DNA of 64,000 bases. Source: an uncultured Prevotella sp. (lineage in GTDB: Bacteria; Bacteroidota; Bacteroidia; Bacteroidales; Bacteroidaceae). The notes beneath the pieces were generated by a model. The model was not told the origin of the DNA and made no database searches. It worked only from the letters and a program-made list of their open reading frames with translations. Positions within the stretch are counted from its first letter, which is position 1. The number at the start of each line of letters is the position of its first letter. The stretch lies in assembly GCA_934215545.1 (NCBI GenBank), contig CAKQAD010000003.1, positions 18,533-82,532 of the forward strand. The letters run 5' to 3'. The position numbers and the translations under genes are program-made. Positions 37,770 through 46,530 of the stretch are shown here, piece after piece.

Positions 37770-38462
37770 ATGAAGAGATACCGTATATTTATCTTATTCG
37801 CCATGGCGATGGCCCTGTGCACAGGACTGTCGTCGTGCAGTGAGAACGATGGCGTAGTAGAGGAATATCCTGATTGGCAAAACACCAACCAAAACTATTT
37901 CTCGAATGCCATTGCACAGGCACGCCAGCAGGTGGCGCAAGGCTCCACAGAGTGGAAAGTGCTGCGCTCAATGTCGCTCAATGCCGATGTGGCAACCAGC
38001 GACAACCATTTTGTGGTGGTGCAGGTGCTTAAGGAAGGCACAGGCTCTGGATGCCCACTTTACACCGACTCGGTGAAGGTGAACTTCCGTGCCCGACTGC
38101 TGCCATCGGTGTCGTATCCACAAGGCTATGTGTTTGCACAGTCGTATGCCACAGAAGAGCTCGACCCAGAATCTGCCGTGCCCGCTACACTATCGGTGGC
38201 ACAGAGCACATCTACAACCAATGGCTTGAGCACCGTACTACAGCAGATGCACATCGGCGACCGCTGGAAGGCTACAGTGCCCTACACACTCGGATATGGC
38301 GAGGTGCAGATGTCGTCGCCAGTAGTAGCACCATTCTCAACACTCATCTACGACGTGCAGCTTGTGGCTTACTACCGCTATCCGTCGCCGCTGTCGGCAC
38401 CAGCAAAGAACGCTGCCAATAGCAACGATAGCCAAGCAAAGGGCTATTGGGTGTACGAGTAA
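37770..38462 (+). CDS. FKBP-type peptidylprolyl isomerase lipoprotein
   Basis: 230-aa envelope lipoprotein with lipobox LSSC (about residue 23) followed by SENDG and an acidic stretch. The C-terminal half is an FKBP-like domain: VQVLKEGTGSG, DSVKVNFRARLL, LQQMHIGDRWKATVPYTLGYG and STLIYDVQLVAYY. The domain is diverged (an unusual insertion around PSVSYPQGYVFAQS), so isomerase activity needs testing. It likely acts in the periplasm or on the outer membrane. A strong terminator follows at 38515-38555. Confidence 0.85.
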   Translation: MKRYRIFILFAMAMALCTGLSSCSENDGVVEEYPDWQNTNQNYFSNAIAQARQQVAQGSTEWKVLRSMSLNADVATSDNHFVVVQVLKEGTGSGCPLYTDSVKVNFRARLLPSVSYPQGYVFAQSYATEELDPESAVPATLSVAQSTSTTNGLSTVLQQMHIGDRWKATVPYTLGYGEVQMSSPVVAPFSTLIYDVQLVAYYRYPSPLSAPAKNAANSNDSQAKGYWVYE

Positions 38463-38514
38463 GATGCGCTACAGGTATTCACAGTTATTGCTGATATGAA
38501 ATCAGAATAATCCG

Positions 38515-38555
38515 ACAACGGCCCATTCGTGAGCAACGAATGGGTCGTTGTTTTT
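38515..38555 (+). terminator. Intrinsic terminator after the FKBP gene
   Basis: Nearly perfect 16-bp inverted repeat (ACAACG.CCCATTCGT with ACGAATGGG.CGTTGT) with a small loop, followed by five T. Confidence 0.93.
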
Positions 38556-38612
38556 AATTTCATACAGCATGATTTTAACCCAAATAGGTCATTGGATTTC
38601 AATTAACTTTAA

Positions 38613-38619
38613 GGGAGGT
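38613..38619 (+). promoter_or_regulatory. Shine-Dalgarno-like ribosome binding site before the CDF gene
   Basis: GGGAGGT lies 8 nt before the ATG at 38628. True Shine-Dalgarno sequences are rare in Bacteroidetes, so this one stands out in the window. It supports the chosen start. Confidence 0.6.
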
Positions 38620-38627
38620 AAAGCATT

Positions 38628-39587
38628 ATGACCACACTACAGACAGATGTGTCCACACCCCATGACAACAGCAACAACGACGCCCGCCAACGCGAGCGCT
38701 ACATCTATCGTGTCACCATAGTAGGGGCAGTGTGCAACGTGCTCCTGTCGGTGCTGAAGCTCGTGGCAGGCATCGTGGGCAGGAGCTCAGCAATGGTAGC
38801 AGACGGCATGCACTCACTATCCGACCTCGTAACCGATGCCGTGGTGATAGTGTTTGTGCGTATGTCGAGCAAACCACAAGACCGACGCCATGAATATGGT
38901 CATGGTAAATACGAGACACTTGCCACATCGGTGATAGGCATATTGCTGCTCTTTGTGGCATTGGGCATCATGTGGGACAGCAGCCAGAAGATATGGCAGT
39001 GTCTTAATGGCGATGCCATGCCGCAGCCAAGCATTTTGGCACTGTTGGCTGCTTTGGTTTCAATAGGCGTGAAAGAGTGGCTCTATCGCTACACACGCAC
39101 TGCTGGAGAGCACCAGCACTCACAGGCTGTGGTAGCAAACGCATGGCATCATCGTAGCGATGCACTGTCGTCGGTGGGCACTGCCATAGGCATAGGAGGT
39201 GCCTTGGCGTTAGGACCACACTGGGCTGTGCTCGACCCTATTGCCGCTTTCTTCGTGAGTGTGCTCATAGTGCGTGCAGCCATCGACCAGCTGCGCCCAA
39301 GCATAGGCGAGCTTGTGGAAGACTCACTGCCCGAAAGTGTTGAGGCAGACATAAGCAAAGCCATACAGAGTGTGCCAGGAGTAACCGACCCACACAACAT
39401 GCGCACACGAAAGATTGGCAGCAAGTGTGCCGTCGATGTGCATGTGCGCATGGATGGCAACATCACACTCAACGAGGCACACAGCAAAGCAGCAGCTGTG
39501 GAGCGCAACATCCGCGAAGTGGTGGGGACAGATGCCTTCGTAATGGTGCACATGGAACCTATTAAGACACAATGCACAAAAGCATAG
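38628..39587 (+). CDS. Cation diffusion facilitator family metal transporter
   Basis: 319-aa inner-membrane transporter exporting divalent metals (Zn, Fe, Mn or Co) by proton antiport. Six predicted helices; metal-site motifs MVADGMHSLSDLVTDA in TM2 and AWHHRSDALSS in TM5, plus RRHEYGHGKYE between TM2 and TM3. The C-terminal cytoplasmic domain (about 215-315) contains VDVHVRMDGNITLNEAHSKA. It is preceded by a terminator and an unusual GGGAGGT ribosome-binding site, so it is likely a separate transcript. Metal specificity is not evident. Confidence 0.93.
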   Translation: MTTLQTDVSTPHDNSNNDARQRERYIYRVTIVGAVCNVLLSVLKLVAGIVGRSSAMVADGMHSLSDLVTDAVVIVFVRMSSKPQDRRHEYGHGKYETLATSVIGILLLFVALGIMWDSSQKIWQCLNGDAMPQPSILALLAALVSIGVKEWLYRYTRTAGEHQHSQAVVANAWHHRSDALSSVGTAIGIGGALALGPHWAVLDPIAAFFVSVLIVRAAIDQLRPSIGELVEDSLPESVEADISKAIQSVPGVTDPHNMRTRKIGSKCAVDVHVRMDGNITLNEAHSKAAAVERNIREVVGTDAFVMVHMEPIKTQCTKA

Positions 39588-39609
39588 TATAGGCCAACTT
39601 GAAAACATT

Positions 39610-39678
39610 GCATAACACAACACAAGGGAAAAGCATAACATATCCCAAATGGAAAGCATAACATAGTACAAGTGGAAA
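39610..39678 (+). repeat. Three 23-bp tandem repeats after the CDF gene
   Basis: Units 39610-39632, 39633-39655 and 39656-39678, each beginning GCATAACA and ending GG(A)AA(A). They begin 22 bp after the CDF stop codon and lie just before a bidirectional terminator. Confidence 0.9.
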
Positions 39679-39692
39679 ATTTATGCATACAA

Positions 39693-39732
39693 AAAACGCC
39701 TGCATGGAACAAATAATCCATGCAGGCGTTTT
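39693..39732. terminator. Bidirectional intrinsic terminator
   Basis: Perfect 15-bp inverted repeat (AAAACGCCTGCATGG 39693-39707 with 39718-39732). T runs follow the stem on both strands, serving the CDF gene (plus) and the S8 peptidase gene (minus). Confidence 0.93.
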
Positions 39733-39784
39733 ATATTTGATAGCTATGTATGCACCATTATGGTGCTATGCTATATATTAATGC

Positions 39785-41920
39785 TTAGAGCGCTACCTTT
39801 ACGCTCTGCACCTTGTTGCCGTTGTTGAGCTTGAACACATAAACACCAGCAGCAAGCGAAGCGAGATCGATGTTCTCGCCAGAAGCCTTAACGGTGGTGT
39901 TGAGCACCTGTGTGCCATCGATAGCATACACAGAGAGCTGAGCGTTGTTGCCGTTGAAGCTAACGGTAGCGGTGCGCTGAGCGCGGTTGTATACAACGCT
40001 GAATGCCTCACCCTCGGTGATAGCGGTGTCGTTGATACCTGTAGAGAGGATAGCCTTCTTCAAGCCAGCATATACATCGAGCTTACCGTAACCCCAAGTG
40101 TTCTTGTCGCACTTAGAAGGACGGTCGGTGTAGCCATCGTAGCGACCGGTGTTGGCGAGGATGTCGCGCACCATGTCGGGAGTGAGCTGAGGGTTAGCCT
40201 CGAGCCACAAAGCTACAGAACCAGCCACGAATGGAGAAGCCATTGATGTACCGATGTTCACGTCGTAGTAGCAGTCGCCGCTCTTGTAAGCACATTTCTG
40301 TGCAGAGAAGCCCTGATAGTAGCGTGAGGTAGCCGAGATAAGTGCACAGCCAGGAGCCGATACGTCTGGTTTCTGACGACCATCAGCGGTAGGGCCAATG
40401 CTCGAGAAGAGTGAGTGGCTACCGAGAGTACCTACAACAGATTCGTCGACACCATAGACGTCGCCGCTGATAGTAGAGTACTGTGCCTTGGTGTTGTATG
40501 AACCTACGGTGATGATGTCTGGACTCTCGCCACCAAGCTCACCTACGGTGCACTTGTTGTCGCCATTGGTCCATCCTCTCTTGTTGGCGCTGGTGAAGTA
40601 GCCACCAGTAACGCAGTTCCACATGTTGATGGTCTCGCCATCTTCGCCCTCGATAACGATGGCTGCAAGACGATTCTCGCCAACCTGCGAAACGCGGAGC
40701 TTCAGCAATGTGTTAGGACGCTGGTTGCCGGCATCAATGCTCATGGTCATTTCTACCTGGCCCACGATGCCAGAGCCGTCGGGCAATACCTGTGTGAGTG
40801 TGTTGACACCATCAGTGGCAACAGCATCGGTCTTAGCCAAAATCTTGCCCTTGAGAGCGTCTACAACAGCCACTCTAACAGACATCTTCTTGTCCTTGTC
40901 GCCCCAGATGCTGCAGTAAGCCTGCTTGGTGTTGCTTGGGAAACCAACGAAGGTCTTGAGCTGCTTGTCGGTAGCGGTGAGGGTCTTTGAGCAGTGAAGG
41001 TTGTCGGTACCCTCGTTGCCGGCAGCACCCACAACGATGCGGCCAGGACCTACGATGCTTGCAATGCCCTTGTCGAATGCCGATGTGCCATCGTGAGGAC
41101 CTACGTGTGAGCCCAAGCTGATGTTTACAACAGCTGGCTTGCCCACTTCCTTGGCATAGTCGAACACATACTTGATACCATCGAGAATCTTAGAGTTGTC
41201 GTTCTTGAAGCTAACCAATACAAGGTCGGCCTCAGGAGCTACACCATAGTAGTTAGAAGCGTAGTCGCTACCTGCAGCAATACCAGCCACGTGTGAGCCG
41301 TGGAAGGTGCCTGCCATATCGTAGCGTGCGCCATTATACTCCTCGATGGTGCTATACTCTGTACCGTAGTTGTAGTTCTTTGGAGTGTTGCCAGCGTTTG
41401 ACGACTGCACCCAGATGCGCTTGATGCGGGTGTTGCCCTCGGCATCCTTGAAGTCAACGTGTGCGAAGTCGAAACCATTGTCGACGATACCCACTACAAC
41501 GCCCTTGCCCTTGAAGGCACCCTTCTCGGTGGCTGTAGCTACGTGGCACTTGTCGGCACCTGCCTCTTTGCGTGCTACGTCGAGCAGCAGATTGGCTTCG
41601 TTACCAGCCTGGATATATACCACGCCATCGATCTTGGCAACAGCCTCGAGAGCGTTGATAGGCAGAGTGGCTGTAACGAGGTCGTCGCTATAGCGACCGT
41701 TCACCTCTACGCCCAGCGACTTCATTGCCTCAACGGCGTCCTCGTTGCTGATAGTGATGAAAGCATCTACAGTCTGTGCTGTAGCCTGTGCCGACTTGGC
41801 ATGTTTTGCGGCTGTGTGCTCCTGCATTTTAAGCAAGGTTGTGGTAGAGAACTTCTGTGCGAACATTGAAGTGCTCATCACCGCAAGACCAAGGGTCAGC
41901 AAAAATGTCTTTTTATTCAT
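39785..41920 (-). CDS. Secreted subtilisin-like S8 family serine protease with C-terminal sorting domain
   Basis: 711-aa exported protease. Signal peptide (1-22), a propeptide-like region to about 115, then the S8 triad: Asp147 in VVVGIVDNGFDF, His near 210 in FHGSHVAGIAAG, and Ser near 565 in GTSMASPFVAG. A large insertion between His and Ser holds a jellyroll-like region. The last 75 residues (VVYNRAQRTATVSFNG, LSVYAIDGTQVLN, AAGVYVFKLNNG) match a type IX secretion sorting domain, so surface delivery or release is inferred. It is bracketed by a bidirectional terminator downstream and a hairpin upstream (42033-42103). Substrate unknown. Confidence 0.92.
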   Translation of the reverse strand: MNKKTFLLTLGLAVMSTSMFAQKFSTTTLLKMQEHTAAKHAKSAQATAQTVDAFITISNEDAVEAMKSLGVEVNGRYSDDLVTATLPINALEAVAKIDGVVYIQAGNEANLLLDVARKEAGADKCHVATATEKGAFKGKGVVVGIVDNGFDFAHVDFKDAEGNTRIKRIWVQSSNAGNTPKNYNYGTEYSTIEEYNGARYDMAGTFHGSHVAGIAAGSDYASNYYGVAPEADLVLVSFKNDNSKILDGIKYVFDYAKEVGKPAVVNISLGSHVGPHDGTSAFDKGIASIVGPGRIVVGAAGNEGTDNLHCSKTLTATDKQLKTFVGFPSNTKQAYCSIWGDKDKKMSVRVAVVDALKGKILAKTDAVATDGVNTLTQVLPDGSGIVGQVEMTMSIDAGNQRPNTLLKLRVSQVGENRLAAIVIEGEDGETINMWNCVTGGYFTSANKRGWTNGDNKCTVGELGGESPDIITVGSYNTKAQYSTISGDVYGVDESVVGTLGSHSLFSSIGPTADGRQKPDVSAPGCALISATSRYYQGFSAQKCAYKSGDCYYDVNIGTSMASPFVAGSVALWLEANPQLTPDMVRDILANTGRYDGYTDRPSKCDKNTWGYGKLDVYAGLKKAILSTGINDTAITEGEAFSVVYNRAQRTATVSFNGNNAQLSVYAIDGTQVLNTTVKASGENIDLASLAAGVYVFKLNNGNKVQSVKVAL

Positions 41921-42032
41921 TTAAGTGATGTTTTTAAGAGTTGTCAGAATATCTGATTTCTTTACATGAAATCCTCACGCTCGGAAGTGAAAATAAATTC
42001 TCTCTTCTGCCGTTTAATCGGATTTCTTTATA

Positions 42033-42103
42033 AAAGCATCAGAAGCGGTAGGGTGCCATGGTGCTGTTGATGCTTATGCCATGTGCAGCGCTCCTGATGC
42101 TTT
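42033..42103 (-). terminator. Hairpin terminator candidate after the three-gene secreted-protein operon
   Basis: A perfect 10-bp inverted repeat (AAAGCATCAG 42033-42042 with CTGATGCTTT 42094-42103) encloses a 51-nt loop. On the minus strand the stem is followed by a short T-rich stretch. It lies 24 bp beyond the stop of the 42127-43557 gene. Confidence 0.55.
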
Positions 42104-42126
42104 ATTATTGTAGAAGTGACTAAGAA

Positions 42127-43557
42127 TTAATACTTCTCGAATGTACCTACATAGTGCAGAACAATCTTGGTGTTGTCGCCACCGTCAGAGGTGTAGTTGT
42201 TCTTGTACTTGTTGGTCACCTCAAGATAAATATCGTAGCTGCCATCCTCGTTCTTGGTGATGCTCAGTGTGCCGTTGTTAGGCTCGTTGCCGTAGCCACC
42301 GGTCTTCTTGTGTGAGTCGAGCTGTATGCCACCAACGGTGTATCTGATGCTATATTTCTTTTCGAGAGTGATTTCAGGAAGCGACAATTCGCCAGCACCG
42401 ATGAGGCTTGGCTCTACCTCGATGTAAACCTGCTCCTCGTCTCTCTTGCTTGTAGCACCATCCTTAACGAAATAGAACTTAACGGTGCTTCCCTCCTTGA
42501 TGTAAGAAGTGCCAATCTTCACTGTCTTAGCAATCTCGCCGTCGGAATTGTAGTACTTGTACTGGTTCTCCTCAACAGCCTTAGGGATGATCTCGTCGAG
42601 CGACTCAGCCTCTGTAGGCTTGCCAAGATACTCTACGTTGAAGGCGATGCCGTCGGGCAGAGTAGCGTTGATCTTCACATAGGTGTAGCCCTCGCTGTCC
42701 TTAGCAGTGGTGATAGTGCCGCTCTTGACAGTGGTGTATACGGTGCGTGTAGCATAGTCGATGAAGTGGATAGTGTAGCTGCTTGCGTCGCTCACCATGT
42801 CGATAGAGCCATTGTAGAGCTTAGAAGCTGAAACGCTAATCCATGCTGCATAATTGCCGCCGAGTAGGTCTACAGGCTTGGTAGCCTTTACATCGCCGAA
42901 AGCAAAGTTGGTAGCCTCGCCCACATTCTTAGGATTTACGATGAAGGCAGAAGCGATGTTGCCAGTGTAGGCGTCGCCCTTGGTTGGAGTGACAGTGATC
43001 TCCTGTGTGGCTGTGTAAACCTTTGTGAAAGCGCTGTTGTACTCGCAACGCAGGTCGTCGTTGCCAAGCATAGCGTCAAGAGAGATTATAACATTCTTCT
43101 GGAACTTGTCGAACTTAATCTTCAGAGTTCCCTTCAGAGCTACCTCCTTGCCGTAGAGAGCCACCTTTACGCCCTCTTCTGCAAGGCTAACAGTGTTGCC
43201 CATGTGAGCCTTAGGCATGGTGAACTCCATTGTAGGCATGGTGAGCACCATTTTAGGCTCTGCATTGCCAACCTCCTTGGTCTCGGCCTTAGCCTCGCCA
43301 TAGATAGCGAATACGTTGGCATCGTCGGTTTCCTGCAGTGTTACGCTTGCAATATTCTGAGCCTTGTCATTGAGTTCCCACTGGTTCTTGAGAGTGTTGA
43401 ATGTCTTTGTGCTGAAAGACACACGCTCCACATTGTCAACTCTATATACAGTCTTCACGCCGTCCTTATCCTCGACGGTCATGATGTTCTTTGTGGTCTG
43501 GGCAAAAGCAGAGCCCATGGCCATAAGACAAAGTGTTGTAAGAACAATCTTTTTCAT
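42127..43557 (-). CDS. Secreted beta-rich protein of unknown function
   Basis: 476-aa protein with a signal peptide (1-19). The start of the mature part (MTVEDKDGVKTVYRVDNVERVSF) has the GxxxxYxVxxVExVxF pattern seen in many Bacteroidetes exported proteins. Two lipocalin/calycin-like beta regions (about 60-210 and 215-315) precede a C-terminal portion with SLPEITLEKKYSI and ILHYVGTF-like strands. No type IX sorting tail is seen. The start codon overlaps the previous stop (TAATG), so it is translationally coupled to the 602-aa gene. Ligand or partner is unknown. Confidence 0.8.
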   Translation of the reverse strand: MKKIVLTTLCLMAMGSAFAQTTKNIMTVEDKDGVKTVYRVDNVERVSFSTKTFNTLKNQWELNDKAQNIASVTLQETDDANVFAIYGEAKAETKEVGNAEPKMVLTMPTMEFTMPKAHMGNTVSLAEEGVKVALYGKEVALKGTLKIKFDKFQKNVIISLDAMLGNDDLRCEYNSAFTKVYTATQEITVTPTKGDAYTGNIASAFIVNPKNVGEATNFAFGDVKATKPVDLLGGNYAAWISVSASKLYNGSIDMVSDASSYTIHFIDYATRTVYTTVKSGTITTAKDSEGYTYVKINATLPDGIAFNVEYLGKPTEAESLDEIIPKAVEENQYKYYNSDGEIAKTVKIGTSYIKEGSTVKFYFVKDGATSKRDEEQVYIEVEPSLIGAGELSLPEITLEKKYSIRYTVGGIQLDSHKKTGGYGNEPNNGTLSITKNEDGSYDIYLEVTNKYKNNYTSDGGDNTKIVLHYVGTFEKY

Positions 43558-45365
43558 TATTTCTTGATGAATTTAGTTGTGGTAATGTTGCCAGCCTTGA
43601 TCACATAAACACCCTTAGCGAGGCTGTTTACATTCACAAACTTGTTGCCTGCAGATGTGAGGCAGAGCTGACCGTTAACGTTGTAGACATTGATGATGTC
43701 GCTTGCAGTAGCGCCTTCAACGAAGAATGTGTTGTTGTCGATGAAGTTGATGCCACCAAGCTTGTCGTCAGTAACGCCTGAGATAGAAGCAGCCATGTCG
43801 TACTGGAGCTCTACCGGACCCTGCCATACACCGCTGATGAGGTAGCCATAGCCATCGGCAAGGTTGATGTTGAACTTGCAGTTGCCATCTTCGAGGTGCT
43901 CAACGCCTACATTACCGCTGTAAACGAATGCAAACTTGTCGACCACGTTAACACGGCCGTCTTCGAAGTGCTCGTAGCGTGTACCTGTGCGACCACCTAC
44001 ATTGTCGAAGTAGCCACGTGTCATTCTGTAAGGAGCATACATGTTGGTGTAGAGATGGCTCTCTTCCATAAGCTCGTATGTGCCCTTGATTACCTGAGAA
44101 ACGTTGCCTTCAGTCTGGAACTCCATACGGAGGATGTCGCCAGTCTCGCCGTCCTTACCGCTTGGCGAACCTATATCGATTGTAAACACGTTGCAGTTGT
44201 TGGTCTTGCCGAGGTAGTAAGCGCGTGCCTTCTTAACATAGCTGAGGTTAAGGTTTACGTCGCTGTCGAGGTTTGACTCTACTGACTTCTGCTTGTCGTC
44301 AGACACATCGACAATGTTGAACGAGATGTTCTTTGCTGTACCCTTTACCTTGTGACCGCGGTCGGTGGTGCAGTCGATAACAAAGTTGAATGTGTTTGGC
44401 TGGTCGCCCTCGGTGATGGTGATAGTACCATCGGTGATGTAGGCATAGTCGTAGTCGCCAGTAGCTACTGACTTCAGACGCTTAACGTATGTACCCATGA
44501 GCACTGTCATACCATTGTAGTCGATCTCCATACCAGGGAAGTAGGTCTCGCTCTTGAAGTTGCGAGCCACGGTGTATGTGCCAGGCATGATGGTAGCCTT
44601 CTTTGGGTCGCCGAAGAGACGGTTGTAAGCGCAGATAGCCAAGTCGAGGCCAGCGCCCTGCATACCACCTGTCTCTGGGTCGAAAGCACAGTCGTAGAGG
44701 TTGATGTAGATGTTGCCAGTGTTCGACTCCATGAGGTTACCGTGATAGAAAGCCATACCGCCAGTGAACTCAGCGTTGATGTCGGTAGGAATCTGTGGGT
44801 AAACGGTAGTGCCTGAACTTGGGTCGATGAATGAGAGTGTACCGCTATAGCTGTAGGTGTTGCCCTCAGCATCGGCGAATGTGATAGTGTAGCCACCATC
44901 AGTGTTCTTGCTTACGGTAACATCGCCATTGAGATAGCTGCCGCCTTCCTCTTCGCCAGCAGCGTTGTAGTTGGTGATGTTAGATATGTCGCCATCGTAG
45001 TAGAAGTCGCCCTCGGTCTTGTAGGTGCCAGCTGGGAGGTCAGCGCCAGAGCCCTTAGGAGCATAGAAGTCGATGGCAGCTACCTTACAGCTCTTGGCGT
45101 AGATAGTACCTGTAGCACCGTCGAATGTGGTGCTTGCAGAGTTTGAAATTACCAAATAGTAGTTCTCAAAATTGCCAGTAGCGTCAGAAGCACCAGTGTA
45201 GTAAGAAGCCACCACGTTGTTCATGGTCAGGGCCTCTGCCTTCTGTGGCGCCTTAGCGCTGAAAGTGTTGTGAGAAGTCTTTGCCTTGGTGAAGGCTGTC
45301 TGTGCAGACGAAGGTACGAATACCAACAAGCCTGCCAAAGCTGCTAAAAGTAAGGATTTCTTCAT
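43557..45365 (-). CDS. Large secreted protein with C-terminal type IX sorting domain
   Basis: 602-aa exported protein: signal peptide (about 1-22), several repeated beta-rich segments each with GNxYxxxLxF-type strands (around TYSYSGTLSFID and FNFVIDCTTDRG), and a C-terminal sorting-like tail (IINVYNVNGQLCLTS, KGVYVIKAGNITTTKFIKK). Repetition of the motif LPAGTYK / MPGTYT suggests two or three homologous modules. No enzyme motif was found. It is the middle gene of a coupled operon (ATGA overlap with the upstream gene, TAATG with the downstream gene). Confidence 0.82.
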   Translation of the reverse strand: MKKSLLLAALAGLLVFVPSSAQTAFTKAKTSHNTFSAKAPQKAEALTMNNVVASYYTGASDATGNFENYYLVISNSASTTFDGATGTIYAKSCKVAAIDFYAPKGSGADLPAGTYKTEGDFYYDGDISNITNYNAAGEEEGGSYLNGDVTVSKNTDGGYTITFADAEGNTYSYSGTLSFIDPSSGTTVYPQIPTDINAEFTGGMAFYHGNLMESNTGNIYINLYDCAFDPETGGMQGAGLDLAICAYNRLFGDPKKATIMPGTYTVARNFKSETYFPGMEIDYNGMTVLMGTYVKRLKSVATGDYDYAYITDGTITITEGDQPNTFNFVIDCTTDRGHKVKGTAKNISFNIVDVSDDKQKSVESNLDSDVNLNLSYVKKARAYYLGKTNNCNVFTIDIGSPSGKDGETGDILRMEFQTEGNVSQVIKGTYELMEESHLYTNMYAPYRMTRGYFDNVGGRTGTRYEHFEDGRVNVVDKFAFVYSGNVGVEHLEDGNCKFNINLADGYGYLISGVWQGPVELQYDMAASISGVTDDKLGGINFIDNNTFFVEGATASDIINVYNVNGQLCLTSAGNKFVNVNSLAKGVYVIKAGNITTTKFIKK

Positions 45366-45859
45366 TTCTTTATAATTTTGAATGTATGTTCGTTTTCGAG
45401 ATTAAGAATATAAGTGCCTGCGGCTACTGTTGCAAGACTGATGCTCACTGCACCGTCTTTCACTGCCTGGCGCTTCACGAGTGTGCCGTCAATGGCATAG
45501 AGTGTGGCTGCCTTAGCCTTAGTGCCGTTAACAACGATGTTCTCGTTGTCGTTGTAGGTGAATGTCATCACTTGCGACTTGTTTGCTTCGCTCGCAATGC
45601 CCACCAGCACTTCATCAGAAAAATAGAATTCTACCACATCTGCCTGAGGATAATTGGCGTCGATGTCGGCAGACTTGACGAAAAGCTTTCCGTCGGCGAA
45701 TGTCACCTCTGGCTGCTCGCTCAATGCGAACTTCACAGTCTGGGCATCCGTCATCTTAAGCACAAGGCATGGCACAGCCTTATCCTCGGCGTGCGACATC
45801 ATGGTCGTAGAACCGAGCAACAGCAGTCCAAGCAGGGCTTGAAAGAATTTACCTGTCAT
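45362..45859 (-). CDS. Small secreted protein with C-terminal sorting domain
   Basis: 165-aa protein; the start at 45859 gives a signal peptide (MTGKFFQALLGLLLLGS..SHAE). A short N-terminal unit (LVLKMTDAQTVKFALSEQPEV) of the kind found in Prevotella exported proteins is followed by a sorting-like tail (AATLYAIDGTLVKRQ, AAGTYILNLENEHTFKIIKK). A longer frame from 45991 would add a non-signal leader and is rejected. It is the first gene of the coupled operon: its TGA overlaps the next ATG. A consensus promoter lies about 385 bp upstream, giving a long repeat-containing leader. Confidence 0.8.
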   Translation of the reverse strand: MTGKFFQALLGLLLLGSTTMMSHAEDKAVPCLVLKMTDAQTVKFALSEQPEVTFADGKLFVKSADIDANYPQADVVEFYFSDEVLVGIASEANKSQVMTFTYNDNENIVVNGTKAKAATLYAIDGTLVKRQAVKDGAVSISLATVAAGTYILNLENEHTFKIIKK

Positions 45860-45958
45860 AACGATTTTTGATTTAAAAACTTGATTATAATTTATTTTCT
45901 TTTTTATCCGTAAAATGTTATTGCATACGTCGTGCGAGGTATGAACTATATGTCGTGT

Positions 45959-46043
45959 ATTCAATGCCATGCACTCTGTACTCAATGCCATGCACTCTAA
46001 ATCTCTTTGTCGTGCACTCTAAATCTCTTGCCATACATTCTGT
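45959..46043. repeat. Four 21-22 bp tandem repeats in the leader of the minus-strand operon
   Basis: Units 45959-45979, 45980-46000, 46001-46022 and 46023-46043. The core is TG(C/T)C(A/G)T(G/A)CA(C/T)TCT followed by GTA or AAATCTC. The array lies between the predicted promoter (46242-46272, minus) and the start codon at 45859, so it should be part of the transcript leader. Confidence 0.85.
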
Positions 46044-46241
46044 ATAACCAAAATGCGTTATTGCGCTATATGAATATGCGTCAATTCATGTGTTGCAGCA
46101 TGCTGCAACACGTGTATCGTAATGTATGCATTTTTGTTGTTTTGCTATCTTGCATGCCTTATGGACATGAGATTTTTCAAAATGTTCGATTAGTTTTCAA
46201 TTTCTACATTAATGTGTCTTAGAGTCTTAAGAACTACGATG
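46044..46241. other. AT-rich leader/intergenic sequence, no gene seen
   Basis: Between the 21-22 bp repeats and the minus-strand promoter there is AT-rich sequence without a credible coding frame. It is expected to be transcribed on the minus strand as part of a leader of roughly 375 nt. I see no further feature. Confidence 0.45.
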
Positions 46242-46272
46242 CAAAATTACTCATTTTGTCGCATACGGCAAA
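46242..46272 (-). promoter_or_regulatory. Consensus promoter of the three-gene secreted-protein operon
   Basis: On the minus strand: TTTG (46272-46269), 19 nt, TAATTTTG (46249-46242) followed by C, an exact Bacteroidetes promoter. Transcription would start near 46235 and run into the gene at 45859. Confidence 0.75.
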
Positions 46273-46417
46273 CATATTTTTATTATTTTAATTGTTTTAA
46301 GTTGAAGAAAATGAACGTTTTATTGATTTATTCACTTTTTATTCCAAAAATACTCGCTTTTGATAGCAAAATGCACACCTTTTTGTGCAAACGAAATGTT
46401 ATTTGCTTTATTTTCAG

Positions 46418-46425
46418 TAATTTTG
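46418..46425 (+). promoter_or_regulatory. Putative -7 box of hflX
   Basis: TAATTTTG followed by C, 105 bp before the hflX ATG. The nearest TTTG (46402-46405) is only 12 nt away, so the -33 element is unclear. Confidence 0.5.
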
Positions 46426-46530
46426 CAAACTCAATGGAGGGTGCATTGCGTACTGACGGAATGTCCGTGCGTAACGGCATGCACCTCACTACTTAAAACA
46501 TGGCTTCAATAACAATTTAAAATACACTTA

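Noticed and set aside
45860..45991. N-terminal extension of the gene at 45362-45859
   Set aside because: The extended frame would add about 44 residues without a signal peptide ahead of a clear signal at Met45. The start at 45859 fits better.
46212..46496. Small plus-strand ORF in the hflX upstream region
   Set aside because: It overlaps promoter boxes on both strands, has an AT-driven composition (Phe/Ile/Lys-rich) and no recognisable domain. It looks like a chance frame.
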